Source: Stenocarpella maydis (lineage: Eukaryota > Ascomycota > Sordariomycetes > Diaporthales > Diaporthaceae). From it: 64,000 nucleotides of DNA. Both the position numbers and the translations under genes were made by a program. The notes beneath the pieces were generated by a model. The model did no database searches, was not told the origin of the DNA, and saw only the letters and a list, made by a program, of their open reading frames with translations. This document shows, piece by piece, positions 1-10,723 of this stretch (positions are counted from its first letter, which is position 1; each line of letters begins with the position of its first letter). The stretch lies in assembly GCA_002270565.1 (NCBI GenBank), contig NQMI01000093.1:22138-86137 (forward strand), given 5' to 3'.

Positions 1-68
1 AAGGAGTTACCCTAGACTTCTTGTAAGGAGTTACCCTAGACTTTCTAGCAAGGAGTTACCCTAGACTT
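1..68 (+). repeat. terminal tandem 19-mers, left arm
   Basis: Three copies of AAGGAGTTACCCTAGACTT start at 1, 25 and 50, separated by 5-6 variable bases. The inverted right arm has two copies (2499-2517, 2524-2542). Subterminal repeats like these are typical transposase-binding sites; that role is inferred. Confidence 0.85.
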
Positions 69-781
69 GCGAGTCAGGCGATTTTCGCTAAGTACGCCCA
101 GTGCGTGCGCGACGCAAGATGAGTTTGGTGGCCGTGAGTCGATTATTTTGGCCTGCATTTGCACCTTAATTCAGACCTCTGCATTACCCTTATTTCTTAC
201 CCAAAAAGTATATAACTTGATGCATTAGATAGCTTGATTTCTGAAGTTTGTATGTACTTAATTTGGGCATTGCCAGGGCTATGGTTGGCTGGTGGCTTGG
301 AACTAAAGATGGTGTGTTGGAAGGGCGAATTCTCCAGCATTTGCAAATTTGCACCAGAGCCTACCGCAGCGTGCCCAGGGGTGAGACGAGGTCGGAGGGT
401 ATACAAGGAGGGCTTACAGAAGCCCAACTTAATACAAAGTTGTCCAGACCATTGTCAATTGTCCGAATTCGCCTCAGGGCACTATACTGCGACCCTGCCG
501 ATATACACACACGCTGAACTGAATGCTATTCTATAGCACATATTCATCAGACCTACTTTATAAATTATTACCATATATACCTTTTAAATAAGGAAGCCTT
601 AACATAATTCCCTAAAGTACTTAAGATTAAAATACTAATAATAGCAGTGTCACGACCCTGACTGAAATAGGAACCGGCGGTTGGTCATAAGTGGGCCGGG
701 AGCCCACTTAGCTAACTTAGTATACTAAAAGGAAGCAGCATAAATAGGCACAACCCAGCATATAACCTAGTATTAGGTAAG

Positions 782-906
782 CTGGAGCGATTAGAGCGAC
801 AATCGCTCCTAGCGCTCCCATATTAAGGCGCAATAAGAGCAACACTTATTCCAGATACTCCCTTATACTGGATTGCTAGATGCAACTAGCGCTCCTAGCG
901 CTCCAG
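782..906. mobile_element. small nested inverted-repeat element (MITE-like)
   Basis: The sequence CTGGAGCGATTAGAGCGAC at 782-800 is matched, inverted and imperfectly, by the end at ~888-906 (CTGGAGCGCTAGGAGCG read on the minus strand). The ~125 bp unit is more GC-rich at its ends than the AT-rich host. No clear target-site duplication is visible. It could also be a simple hairpin of the larger element. Confidence 0.4.
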
Positions 907-2498
907 GCTAAGAAAGTAATTTACATAAATTTATACTTATTACTACTAGATAATATAACTTGAAATAAATCTTTAGTAGTTAATCTTATTATTCTTTTAA
1001 GAATAGCTTTAATAGCTTTTAATTATTAGTCTTATATTACTTAGAATAATTCTACTTCAAATGCCCTTTAAATATAAACATATTTACTAGATTTATTACC
1101 TAAGAACTAGCTGTAATTGTTATATATTATTTACTCTTATTTAAATATTTCATATAAACCTTAAGTAATAACTTATATGGTTACCTTAAGAATTTTACTT
1201 TTATAATATTTAGATTTAATAACAATAATAATAATACTCTTTAGTATAATTTTAGTAGGAAATAGCCAATACTAAAAGCATATTTATTGTTTCTTATAAA
1301 TATGAAGAGATAATTATTAAAATAAACTAACTTTATACTTTTAAATATTATAAACATGCACCCATCAGCTGCTAACTGCTGCAGAAGAGAACCCCAGGCG
1401 GCCATATCAGAAACCCAGGAACATTTCCCTACCTAAGTCAACAGTAACGCATCAAACAACCAGGGTTAGAGTCAGGGAACTACTAACTAAGGAGAACTAA
1501 TAAAACTAATAAACAGTCCAGCTAACTATAAGGCTAAACCACAGAAATTAACAAGCGGTCCATATAATCGACTACTAGGGACAGATAAAGAGTCAGTACA
1601 CATAAAAACATAATCATTACTACCATAAATAGCTTCTATAGAATAGACTCTTTAGTTATTAATCTAAGTATTTAGTCCTACTAACTAGATAGCTTTATAG
1701 CTTCTAATTATACTCTCTCTACAAATAATATCTTTATATACTACAAACTTAGTTAAGTATTACCTTTGTACCAGTTTACTAATATAAACCCTATAGGTTA
1801 CCTACTAAACCCTATACAGGTTTAATATAATTATTATATTTTAATCACTCTTATTTAAAATGGCTATATATGCAACTAATTAAGCAATATAAAGATATAG
1901 TATTAACTACCTCCTCTAATAATAGATAAGCCCAGGGCTTAAGTACCCAAAAGATAGCCCTACAAATTAAAGCTCTCTAACAGGAAATCAATTATCTCTA
2001 TATAATTCTATGAAGAGATGTACTATAAAATAGCATACAATTCAGCGTGTGTGTTTTTTTCCGACAGGGTCGCAGTATGGTGCTCTGAGGCGAATTGGGA
2101 TCATTGATAATGGTCTGGATAACTTTATATTGAATTAAGTTGGACTTCTGTAAGCCCTCCTTATATACCCTCCGACATCGTCTAACCCGCGGGCATGCTG
2201 CGGTGGGCTCTGGTGTAAGTTTGCAAAAGCCGGAAAATTCGCCCTTCCAATACACTATCTTTGGTTTCAAGCAACCAGCCAACTATAGCCCTAGCAATGC
2301 CCAAATTAAGTATATATAAACTTTAGAAACCAAGCTATTCAATAAACTAAGTTATATACTTTTTGGGTAAGGAATAGGGGTAATGCAGAGGTCTAAATTA
2401 AGGTGCAAATGCAGGCTAAAATAATCGACTTACGGCCACCAAACTCATCTTGCGTCACGTACGCACTGGGCGTACTTAGCGAAAATCGCCTGACTTGC

Positions 2499-2542
2499 AA
2501 GTCTAGGGTAACTCCTTGCTAAAAAGTCTAGGGTAACTCCTT
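2499..2542 (-). repeat. terminal tandem 19-mers, right arm
   Basis: Two copies of the same 19-mer in inverted orientation, marking the right end of the large element. Sequence beyond ~2545 has no counterpart left of base 1 inside this window, so a target-site duplication cannot be checked. Confidence 0.85.
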
Positions 2543-2545
2543 GCT

Positions 2546-3540
2546 GAGCGGTTCCATTTAACAGATATTAGTGAAAATGAAGCCTGAGTGCTATTAATAC
2601 AAGAGGAGCAGCTCTGCGCCATGACGAGCCTCAAGAGCATTATAGCAGCCATGAGCTCACCCGAAAGCAGCTGCAAGCCAGTCAGCAAATGCACCGCCCC
2701 TCGCGGCACGGTTGGCCCGCTCATACAGGCTATTTCCTCCGTACTCGCTCGAGAAGGACGCCGTCACCGTTCCTCGCAATGAGAATGACGACTCTGGCTA
2801 TAAGTCGGTGGGAAACAGCAAGGAGAGCAAGAATGAACGAAATGCTAGATCTAACGTCAACAAGATTTCTGTGCCTAAGGTCAGGTCACCATTCGCAGAC
2901 TATGCCCGAGCTTTGCATCGCAGCGTCGGAAAGCCCAAGATGCGCCCCAATCCAGCCGCCCCAATCTCACCTCCACCACCACATGTGCACTCTCCGAGAA
3001 ATTATACCAGGGCCAGCAAACCAACGAAGAGCGACTGCCACTCAGGCATAGATTCTCAATTGAAAAGATAGAGGACGAGTGATGGATGGTAATCAGGCAG
3101 CCGCTGCATTACGGGTTCTTGTCCGTCGGGAGAAGCCAACACCATCCAGTCTGCGCTCGACCCGAGCCTTTGCACTCCCTCCGGCGGTCACCAGGCAGTG
3201 GAGAGGGGCTTGCCATGTAATGATATAGTGGAAATGAACGCCACCACAGCGGGCGGCCGTCATTCTCCACTTTCGAAGCAAAGCCGACAAACGTCAGTTG
3301 TATTAGACTATGGTTGCCCATGTCCAAGACGGCTGGTTGCGTTCGAGGAAGTTGGTGCAACTGCAATATCCTCACGCACATTGAGTGGTCCGGTATTTAT
3401 TTAACAAGCTGTGGTGTGCACTACCGGTAGCCTCTTACTCGTAGGACTGAACAACTCTAAGGCAAGCTGGCCTTGCTCTCTAAGGCTGTGCCATTCCATA
3501 CATGTTCCGGTCCAAACTAGAACAATAAGTACCCAGTTAT
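2546..3540. other. unassigned segment of normal base composition
   Basis: This is about 1 kb of ordinary GC content between two repeat blocks. Overlapping open frames on the plus strand (from an ATG at 2622, and 2712-3071) contain Ser/Lys/Pro-rich residues, but I recognise no family and no clean splice joins them. It may be a truncated gene left between transposons, or non-coding. Confidence 0.3.
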
Positions 3541-3631
3541 AAAATACAGGCTTGCCTATTATATAAGGCCCATCCTAATATAACTATATAAAATAAATAA
3601 GCTAATAATTAGTTTTTAATATTATTATTCT

Positions 3632-3770
3632 TGTTAGGGCCTGGGGGCTGCTGGGCCCTAAGGGCTGTGGGTCCTTATCGATACGGGGCCCTGCAGCCCC
3701 TACTGCTTATAAATAGCCCTCTGCTGGCCAACGCCTCAGGCGAAAACCCCTTTTTTAGAATAGGCAACTG
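3632..3770 (+). repeat. LTR-like GC-rich patch
   Basis: A GC-rich island begins TGTTAGGGCC inside very AT-rich DNA and carries a TATA-like TATAAATA at 3708-3715, as the U3/R part of a fungal Ty1/copia-type LTR would. The 3' end is not defined and no second copy or reverse transcriptase is visible, so a solo or truncated LTR is an inference. Confidence 0.35.
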
Positions 3771-3916
3771 TTATTGAAAATCAATGTATTCTACAGTTAA
3801 CTTTATGCCTATGTGTTATTTTAATATAGTGCCTGTCTTAGTTCTTTGTTATTAAGCTATATCTCTTAATTCTTATATTTTCTTATATTTCTTCTTTTTT
3901 ATATTAAAAATATAAA

Positions 3917-4440
3917 ACATGGTTTACCAGTGAGTGGACCGTATTGATGAGTGGATCAGTAGGTACTTTTTTGCTAGGAGTACTAATAAAAGGGTACATT
4001 AAAGAATATTAGAGGCTGCACGCTTATTCCTTAACAAAATTGAATACATATATATATATATATTATTTAAAGATTTATATATTAAATATCTTTTAATATA
4101 TATTGTTCTCTATTAGGATATAAATATAAGATTAAACTTGTAATTAACGTTATTAATTATGAAGTAAGGTGCACGGACTAAAAAATAAGTTTTTAAACTT
4201 TTTTTTTCTTTTTATATAGCTACATATTAAATCTATATTTTTAACATAAATTCTTCATATAACAAATTGATAAATATAATAATATTATAATGGAATAATA
4301 TTAAGATTTAAATTAGCGTTAAAATCATATATATCTTTATATATATTAAACATTATTAATATATATATCTAAATTAAAGAAGACAGAAGTTGAAAATTTG
4401 ATCCACTCACTGATACGCTCCACTTACTGGTAAACCACGT
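3917..4440. mobile_element. 524 bp MITE-like element with ~40 bp TIRs
   Basis: The left end ACATGGTTTACCAGTGAGTG pairs with the right end, which reads ACGTGGTTTACCAGTAAGTG on the minus strand, and similarity continues for about 40 bases through a GAGTGGATCA motif. The inside is AT-rich and non-coding. Length and TIRs fit a non-autonomous DNA transposon. A Tc1/mariner-pogo origin is possible but unproven, since no convincing target-site duplication is seen at either edge. Confidence 0.7.
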
Positions 4441-4679
4441 TAACTAGTTCTATAATAAAATTATTAAATTTAAAATATTAAATTTTGATCTTTAAAGCTA
4501 TTATAGCCCGTTAAGTAAGGCTTAAATTCTAGGATTCCTTAGTTCTAGGAGTTATACTAGTACTACACCTTATAGTATTAATATAAAAAATATCCTTAGC
4601 TATTCTTAAGTAATTAGGAATATTTTATCTTTGCCTATTTTTGCGTTAATCGGTCGGCTCATTACTTCTCCTAATATTA

Positions 4680-5059
4680 TAGTATATGAAATCTCGTGTG
4701 ATTGACGCCCTTCGTTCGCTCTATCTCCTGCCGAAGCCTGGCGTGGTCCCACTTTCAGTGCTTCGAGCCGCGCCTTATTAGAAAGACAATACGACGTTGA
4801 AGCGGGTGCTGCAGCATGCGGGAGGCACGCGTGTATTTACCCGGCTCGGCTTGGAAATAATCTTTTTCAGCCTTTTATGGACTGACCCAGTCGATGATGA
4901 CGTGTTTGGAAGAAACCCCTCTCGAAGTTGTGTGTTAAATTAAGCACGGGTTAGATCGTAGTCTTTCATATTGACTCCTTCATGTTTGTACCAAGGTAGT
5001 CAATTTCTGGTTGACTTAGCCGCCCGCCCGCACCGTGCATTTGAGGACGAGTTGGTATC
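4680..5059 (+). promoter_or_regulatory. upstream region of the GH43 gene
   Basis: Composition returns to normal at about 4690, giving roughly 370 bases of presumed promoter and leader before the GH43 start codon. The repeat block therefore ends within 400 bp of the gene. No strong TATA box or CreA cluster is evident. Confidence 0.4.
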
Positions 5060-6847
5060 ATGCTTCTTATTACTCTCTTCATGGCTCTGCTTGGGCCCAG
5101 GTTGGGGGCTCAGGCACTGGATTTCTCATACAACAACCCCATACTTCCTGGTTGGCATTCGGATCCTTCTTGCACCGGCGTCATTGCAGAGCTTAACAAC
5201 ACGGTTTTCTGCGTCGCGTCGACCTTCTTAGCAACTCCCGGCCTTCCAGTCTATGCCAGCCAGGATCTCGTGAACTGGAAGCTCGTCAGCAGCGCATTAA
5301 ACCGGGAGTCACAGTTGCCCGAAATAGGTGATTCCAGCCCTGGCCAACAGAACGGCATCTTTGCGCCCACGTTCCGCTACCACAATGGCACCTTCTATAT
5401 TGTGGTCGTTACCGTGCTTGGTGTGAACCCTGACCAGACAATCGTGGGGACAATATATACCACGACCGACCCGTACTCAGGTGACGCATGGTCTGACGCT
5501 GTCCGGTTCAGCCCGGTGAGCATCGACCCTGATCTCTTCTGGGATGACGACGTGGACGGTCAGGTCTATATCACCTATGCAGGAATTCAGCAGGCGAAAA
5601 TCAATCTTTCCACAGGAGAGACCAGTTCTCCGTATTATATTTGGAATGGCACCGGGGGGGCCAGCCCCGAGGGTCCCCATATATATAGGCCCTGGAAGGA
5701 TGGATACTACTACCTGCTGATCGCTGAAGGCGGCACCGAACTGAACCACGCTGTTACAATTGCGCGCGCAACCGCTATCGATGGGCCTTACGAACCATTC
5801 GAGGGAAATCCCATTCTCACCAACAGAAACACAAGCGAATACTTTCAGACTGTCGGCCACGCGGATCTGTGGCAAGACGCCGATAAGAATTGGTGGGGGG
5901 TCGCGCTGGCGACGAGGTCTGGTCCGGAATGGGTCAATTTTCCTATGGGCAGAGAGTCAGTCCTGTTTAATGCCACTTGGGATGAGGGAGACTGGCCTGT
6001 TTGCCAAAACCCTATTCGAGGGCAAATGACGGGGTGGGACACGCCGTCTCCATCGGATAATATACCCAGCAACGGCCCATTAGTAACCGATCCGGACAAG
6101 GTGGACTTTGAAGATTATGCTTCGATGCCACCGCACTTCGTTTACTGGCGATGGCCAAAGGTTGAGAATTACGAAGTATCGCCAGCAGAGAACTCGAACA
6201 CCCTCAAGTTGGTGCCCAGCGTTGCAAACTTAACCGGTGGCCCCGGCTTTGTACCCGGAGAAGGAATTACATTTGTTAGTCGACGACAGACGTATACTTA
6301 CTTCAATTACTCGATTGATGTTGAGCTCAAAGCCGATGCGGCCGAGGAGGAAGTGGGAGTAACGGCATTTCTGACCCAGTATCAACACATAGATCTGGGG
6401 CTCGTTGCACTGCAGACCCCGAACGCAGGCCTGGATTATTACCTTCGGTTCCGCGTCACTGGCACAGGCAACTATGATGGCCCAAACATTGAGACAGTCG
6501 TCAAGCCAGTCCCAACAGCTTGGTCTCAACCCCTACGACTCGGCATCCATGCTGTGAATGATACTCATTACGCCTTCTCTGCGTCTGCGGCTATCGATAA
6601 CAACAGCACGGACATCATTGGGTATGCTCCAAGCACCCTGCTCAGTGGAGGTACTGGCCACTTCACTGGTATGTTATCGTCCTAACGGGAGAATATGTGG
6701 TATATTGATAAACATGACACTCACTTTACAATAGGTACTTTGATCGGCGCCTACGCAACAACAAATGGTGGCGCTGGGACCTCACCAGCATACGTGAGTA
6801 GATGGAGATATCAAGGCTTGGGACAGAAAGTTGAGCTGGACAGCTAG
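5060..6847 (+). CDS. secreted GH43 glycosidase (beta-xylosidase / arabinofuranosidase type)
   Basis: Exons 5060-6668 and 6735-6847 (66 bp GTATGT...TAG intron) encode 573 aa. Without splicing the frame would stop at 6685; splicing adds a tail ending WRYQGLGQKVELDS. Residues 1-19 form a hydrophobic signal peptide ending GAQA. The five-bladed GH43 domain follows, opening with NPILPGWHSDPSC (Asp35, candidate general base), then SIDPD (Asp156, pKa modulator) and SPEGPH (Glu204, general acid). All three catalytic acids are present. The C-terminal ~200 residues form the second beta-sandwich usual in fungal two-domain GH43 enzymes. Many N-x-S/T sites fit secretion. The family trims xylan or arabinan side chains extracellularly; the exact substrate is not readable. 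It faces a Zn2Cys6 gene on the opposite strand. Confidence 0.92.
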
Positions 6848-7448
6848 ATGAGGTGCTCTTTGCCTATCGAACATCTTCCCGACATCATAATATGCGATAT
6901 GTGCATATCCAAGTTTCAGTTGTATTTGATGCCTTTAGAGCAGTTGTGCAATGCACATACACACACACACACACACATGCACACCAAGTAGCCCTTTTAT
7001 ACCAATACCTACTATGACCACCAGGGCGCTCAAAAACCATGGGCAGTAAGGCGCCAAAAGTGTCCACGCCCGGGTAATAGCGGCCATTCGTACTGATTAG
7101 CGCACCGGCAATTATTGACCTTGATAAATCCAAGCGATACTATAGTGCACTCTTTCTGTTCATCGGCGAAGGCAAGCACAAAGCACGTTCGGATGGACAT
7201 GAACCAATTTATGTTTGCTTGCGAGACCAATTCGTTGCAAGCCCATTCAACTCTCATATATCTCACACATCTGACAACAATAACTTTGCTGCCACCTCAG
7301 ACCAAGACATCGACCATGTTTGAGGCCGTTGACGGCCATTAGCCCCGGGTTTGTCTACCATATCTGGGCTTCGCTTCGAGCTTGCATTGGATACAGCAAG
7401 ACCTAGTTACTCCCGTCAATACTAGACCACACCGATACTGGAAGTCAT
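6848..7448. other. convergent intergenic region with (AC)n tract
   Basis: Shared 3' region between the GH43 gene and the Zn2Cys6 gene. It holds a 20-base (AC)n microsatellite at 6958-6977; the short ORFs here lack coding character. No other feature recognised. Confidence 0.6.
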
Positions 7449-9986
7449 TCACAGCAATGATCCAGCCGACAAAAATCCCATCCCATCAGGCATGCTTGGG
7501 AACCATTCGTCACCAAGAATCGATATGGCTGAGTATAATGCGTCATAACCAAAGTCGTCGTTGCTGGAGATGATGCCGTTGATGTTCAGAAGCTCCGCTT
7601 CAGGTGTATTGTATACAGCATCGCCGCTGCTGAGACTTCTGCCGGCATGTTCCGGTTTGTTGGCCGAGCTGCGAGCTTGGGTAGCCCGTAGTGCGTCCTG
7701 CGTCGTCGTATTTGTAGGTATCAATTCCGGAGAGGCATAAAGGCCCAAGAGGGCAGGCGGTGGGGTTGCCTGTTGAGCAAGGATGGCGTCGACCTTCTGA
7801 AGCAAGAGATCCAACAGTCCGTCATCACGCGTGCGGGATCCCACCCCCTTTAAAAAGTCCGCGGCGGCTTGCATCAGCTTAGTAAAGAAGGCCAATCAGC
7901 TTATTTCAATGCCCGGGACCGGCTCAGTGAATGAGTGCCTCATACGTGAAAATCCATGACCGAGACGCGCGATTCAGGATGTGTAATAATATGGATGGCC
8001 AAGGCCGCAAAGGCGTTGAGCACGCTCAGCCAACTCGAGAACAGCAGAGTCGATTGGGAGTCAAGGATCTCGACGAGGATTTTGAGGATCTTCCGGGCGG
8101 CATTGGCGGTGATGGACTGCCCGTTTCGCAGAACATAGTCCCAAGGTTTACCTTTCGCTATGACACTGGCGCCGGTGGATAAGGCCTCCTTGCTGATGAG
8201 AAGACTGTTCCGTTCGAGGACGAGAAGACTGTTATATGGCGTTTGCATCATGGATATTGTCAAATATGGGGAGAAATTGCAGAAGTCCTTACGCATTGTT
8301 ATATTGCATTGCAATGTACGATGCAATTGGACAGGTGGCGGAGCCCATCATCATGTCCGACGTTGGCCTTGGGGTGGAGAGTCAGCCTCGCAATGCCCTT
8401 GTAAAGAGAGAAGACTGGAATCCAGAGCACATTCAACTTAGGTATCGTGCAGATACTGACCTAAGTTCTTCGGGTACCGCTTCGACCCACCGCATCAAAA
8501 GAATCACTGACTCTGCAACTGTTTGGACTTTCTCTGCGATCAAGGCCTGGAGCCTATGCCCGGAAAAATCCTCTTCTTTCCTGCTCACGATTACGGACTT
8601 TCGCCCAATCTCACCCAGTGTCTTGGCCAGATCCAGTATGACGCGGAATGCCTCTGTTTCAAAAGGCGTCTCACAGTTGTTGTTTGTGGCGAGGTCATGC
8701 GGAGGAAGAGGATGGCAGTCCTCGTCCCGTATCAACGACGGACGGGTCAGCTCAAAAGACAGGAGCTTCTCGTAAGCATAGATTCCCAGCCACAGTGACC
8801 TCAGATCATCGTCTCCTAATACTGCGTCTGGCCTGCCATGGGCCACCCGGTGGCGGCTTGAGCATGGTTGGTGCAGACCCATGGTCACGGCCATGGACAC
8901 GCCGATATTGAGGGTATTGCACGCCCCAGCACAGTCGTCGTAGATGTTGAGGCAGATAGCGAACAGAACAATGGCACGCACATTCTCGACGGAGTTGAAC
9001 ACGGCCAGATGACCAAGGAGGGACTTGCAGTAGTTGAGGCACTTCCAAGGGTCAAACACACCATCAAACCGCGGCTCGGCCGCATGGCCAATGGCCCAGA
9101 TGGTATACACCTGAGCAAGTGCGGAAATTGGCATCGACTCGGCGAAGGCACGTGGGCCCAAGTCCAAGGCGGTGCTGATATCCTCTTGGAACTGGGCACG
9201 GCTGACAAGAGGAAAGAGGAGGTTGATGCCATTGAAGAAGCTGGCGGCGAGGCGACGAGAGGTGTCGGGCGGGGGGAACTGGCACGGCTCAGAGGGTAAG
9301 CCGCGCGCGGGAAGCTGGCGAGTTGGGTGATGCCCCGGGCTCGGGCCTGAGGGAAGACCGCGTCTATGATGGAGGCCTAGACGGCGAGAGGCGAGGTCCA
9401 GCCAGTCGGCTATAATCTCTACCGAGTTGGCCCCACGGCAGGGGAGGAAAACAGGCAGCTTGCCCTGGAACCTGGCGTGTCCTGAGCCGGCCGGCCGGGC
9501 GTCTTCTCCTGGCCAGGTGCTCCTCATAGAAGCAGTCGTGCTCGACAGCGCGGTGTGTCCCGGCGTGTCGCCCGCGGGCGAGCCGGTCTCTGCCCCGGCA
9601 GGGCCGTCGCCTGGGGCGCCGGCTGAGGCGAGATCCTGCCTTGACGCCGGCGACGAGTAGGGTCTTGAGGAGGCGGGCGTGGGCAGAGACGCGGAGGTGG
9701 AGGCCCGGGAGGCGCGGCGCTGTGTCTCGCGGCGCGACACCTCGACTCCGGGGCGTCTTCGGTCGGTGGTTATGCACTCAACACCGGCGGCGGTGCAGGC
9801 AGTACATGACGGCTTCTGCTCGTCGCAGCGCGTCTTGCGGTGGCGGCAGTAGTTGCACGCAAAGTTGATGCGTCTCCGCCTCACTGGGCGGCCGGCCCCC
9901 TGTGGTGTTGCGTCGCGGACTGCGGCGGCCGAGCCGGACACTGCGGCACCGGGTGCGGCCGCGGGAGCTGCGTGCGATGGAGGCAT
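7449..9986 (-). CDS. Zn2Cys6 transcription factor (frame possibly disrupted)
   Basis: The N-terminus (start ATG 9986; alternative in-frame ATG 10064) carries a canonical C-x2-C-x6-C-x6-C-x2-C-x6-C cluster beginning CNYCRHRKTRC, followed by a Ser/Ala/Pro linker and a fungal_trans middle homology region. The C-terminal exon 7877-7449 joins cleanly over a 68 bp intron (7945-7878, phase 0). Between them the frame is awkward. The first exon stops at 8433; a 59 bp intron (8456-8398) can rescue this, or a one-base shift can. Near 8304-8313 a doubled TTGCA pentamer breaks the frame, and I find no good intron to bridge it. It is either a decaying gene, an assembly error, or an unusual intron. Such factors bind CGG-type half sites; neighbours suggest control of sugar uptake, which is inferred. 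Confidence 0.7.
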
Positions 9987-10723
9987 ATGTGTTGCTGGGT
10001 CCCTGGATTGCCTGCGCTGGTGCTGGAGCGATGAGCCGAGCCGAAGTGGTGCTCGAGATCCCATGCGGGCTGTACTGCCAGATAACCAGATAGCCACGAG
10101 GCACTGGCGCACACAACCACCTTCCGACCCCAGTCCAGGTGCAGGGCTGCCGACGGCTCGGCCCCTCCTTTATCACCTGGGTATCAACGCAGTCGTGCTT
10201 GCATATCCGTACATGCCTAGGTGGCATCAGGGGTTTCCGGGATGGTGGGGTGCCCTTGTCATGCGTTGCGCTGCCCGTGGACGCCACCCGCTGGCCCACG
10301 TACGGAGGAACAATACTGGAATATTGCAGCCAGATAAAGCGGATTGGCTGGGGGAAACGCGGGGGAAACGCGGGGTGCAACGCGGGGTGCAACGTGGGGT
10401 GCAACGTGGGGATTTAATAGGTGGGTTGGCTTCGATTCCGGAACATGTACCGCCGTACCGAGTACTCCGTAGCTACACCGCACACCAGGCCAACAATCAC
10501 ACATCGCAAGTCTCAGCCGACCCGACAGCAGCAGTACCCAGCACAGGTTGCGGGCGCCAACCCCCCTGCCTGGCAGCCATTGCCTCCGCGCGAACATGTG
10601 TATTTATGGGAGCGCCGATGCTGGAGTCTGGACATTCTCGGCGTGGTCTGGCGCAAACTCTATTCGACACTCCTTGGGCGCCCGGAGGACTTCCTCGAAA
10701 TCAAAACATCTCGTGCGCCCGTG
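9987..10723. promoter_or_regulatory. divergent promoter between regulator and MFS gene
   Basis: About 740 bases separate the two divergent start codons. The region holds the CreA-site array listed separately and a TACTCCGTA palindrome-like motif at 10463-10471. Divergent transcription of a Zn2Cys6 factor and a transporter is a common arrangement when the factor controls the transporter. Confidence 0.6.
10348..10411 (+). promoter_or_regulatory. array of six CreA/CRE1-type SYGGRG sites
   Basis: Sites matching SYGGRG start at 10348 (CTGGGG), 10359, 10370 and 10382 (GCGGGG), 10394 and 10406 (GTGGGG). Spacings are 11, 11, 12, 12 and 12 bases, so all lie on about the same face of the helix. They sit in short tandem repeats (GGGGAAACGCG, then GGGTGCAACGYG). 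SYGGRG is the established consensus of the carbon-catabolite repressor CreA/CRE1; binding here is inferred. Confidence 0.65.

Larger units (their letters stand above)
1..2545. mobile_element. 2.5 kb element with ~540 bp terminal inverted repeats
   Basis: The first ~540 bases and the stretch ~2005-2545 are inverted copies of each other, including the outer 19-base unit AAGGAGTTACCCTAGACTT. That unit occurs three times in tandem on the left (1, 25, 50) and twice, inverted, on the right (2499, 2524). The middle (~550-2000) is very AT-rich with no long ORF. Differences between the two arms are mostly C/T and G/A, as expected of RIP. The architecture fits a DNA transposon or foldback element whose interior has decayed; no transposase can be read. 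Short ORFs in the arms are mirror images of each other and I do not treat them as genes. The left end may lie outside the window, because the repeat begins at base 1. Confidence 0.8.
3540..4680. other. AT-rich repeat-derived tract
   Basis: Strongly AT-rich, TpA-rich DNA without coding capacity that contains the LTR-like patch and the MITE below. The composition is what RIP leaves behind in Pezizomycotina; which parental repeat it came from cannot be read. Confidence 0.6.
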
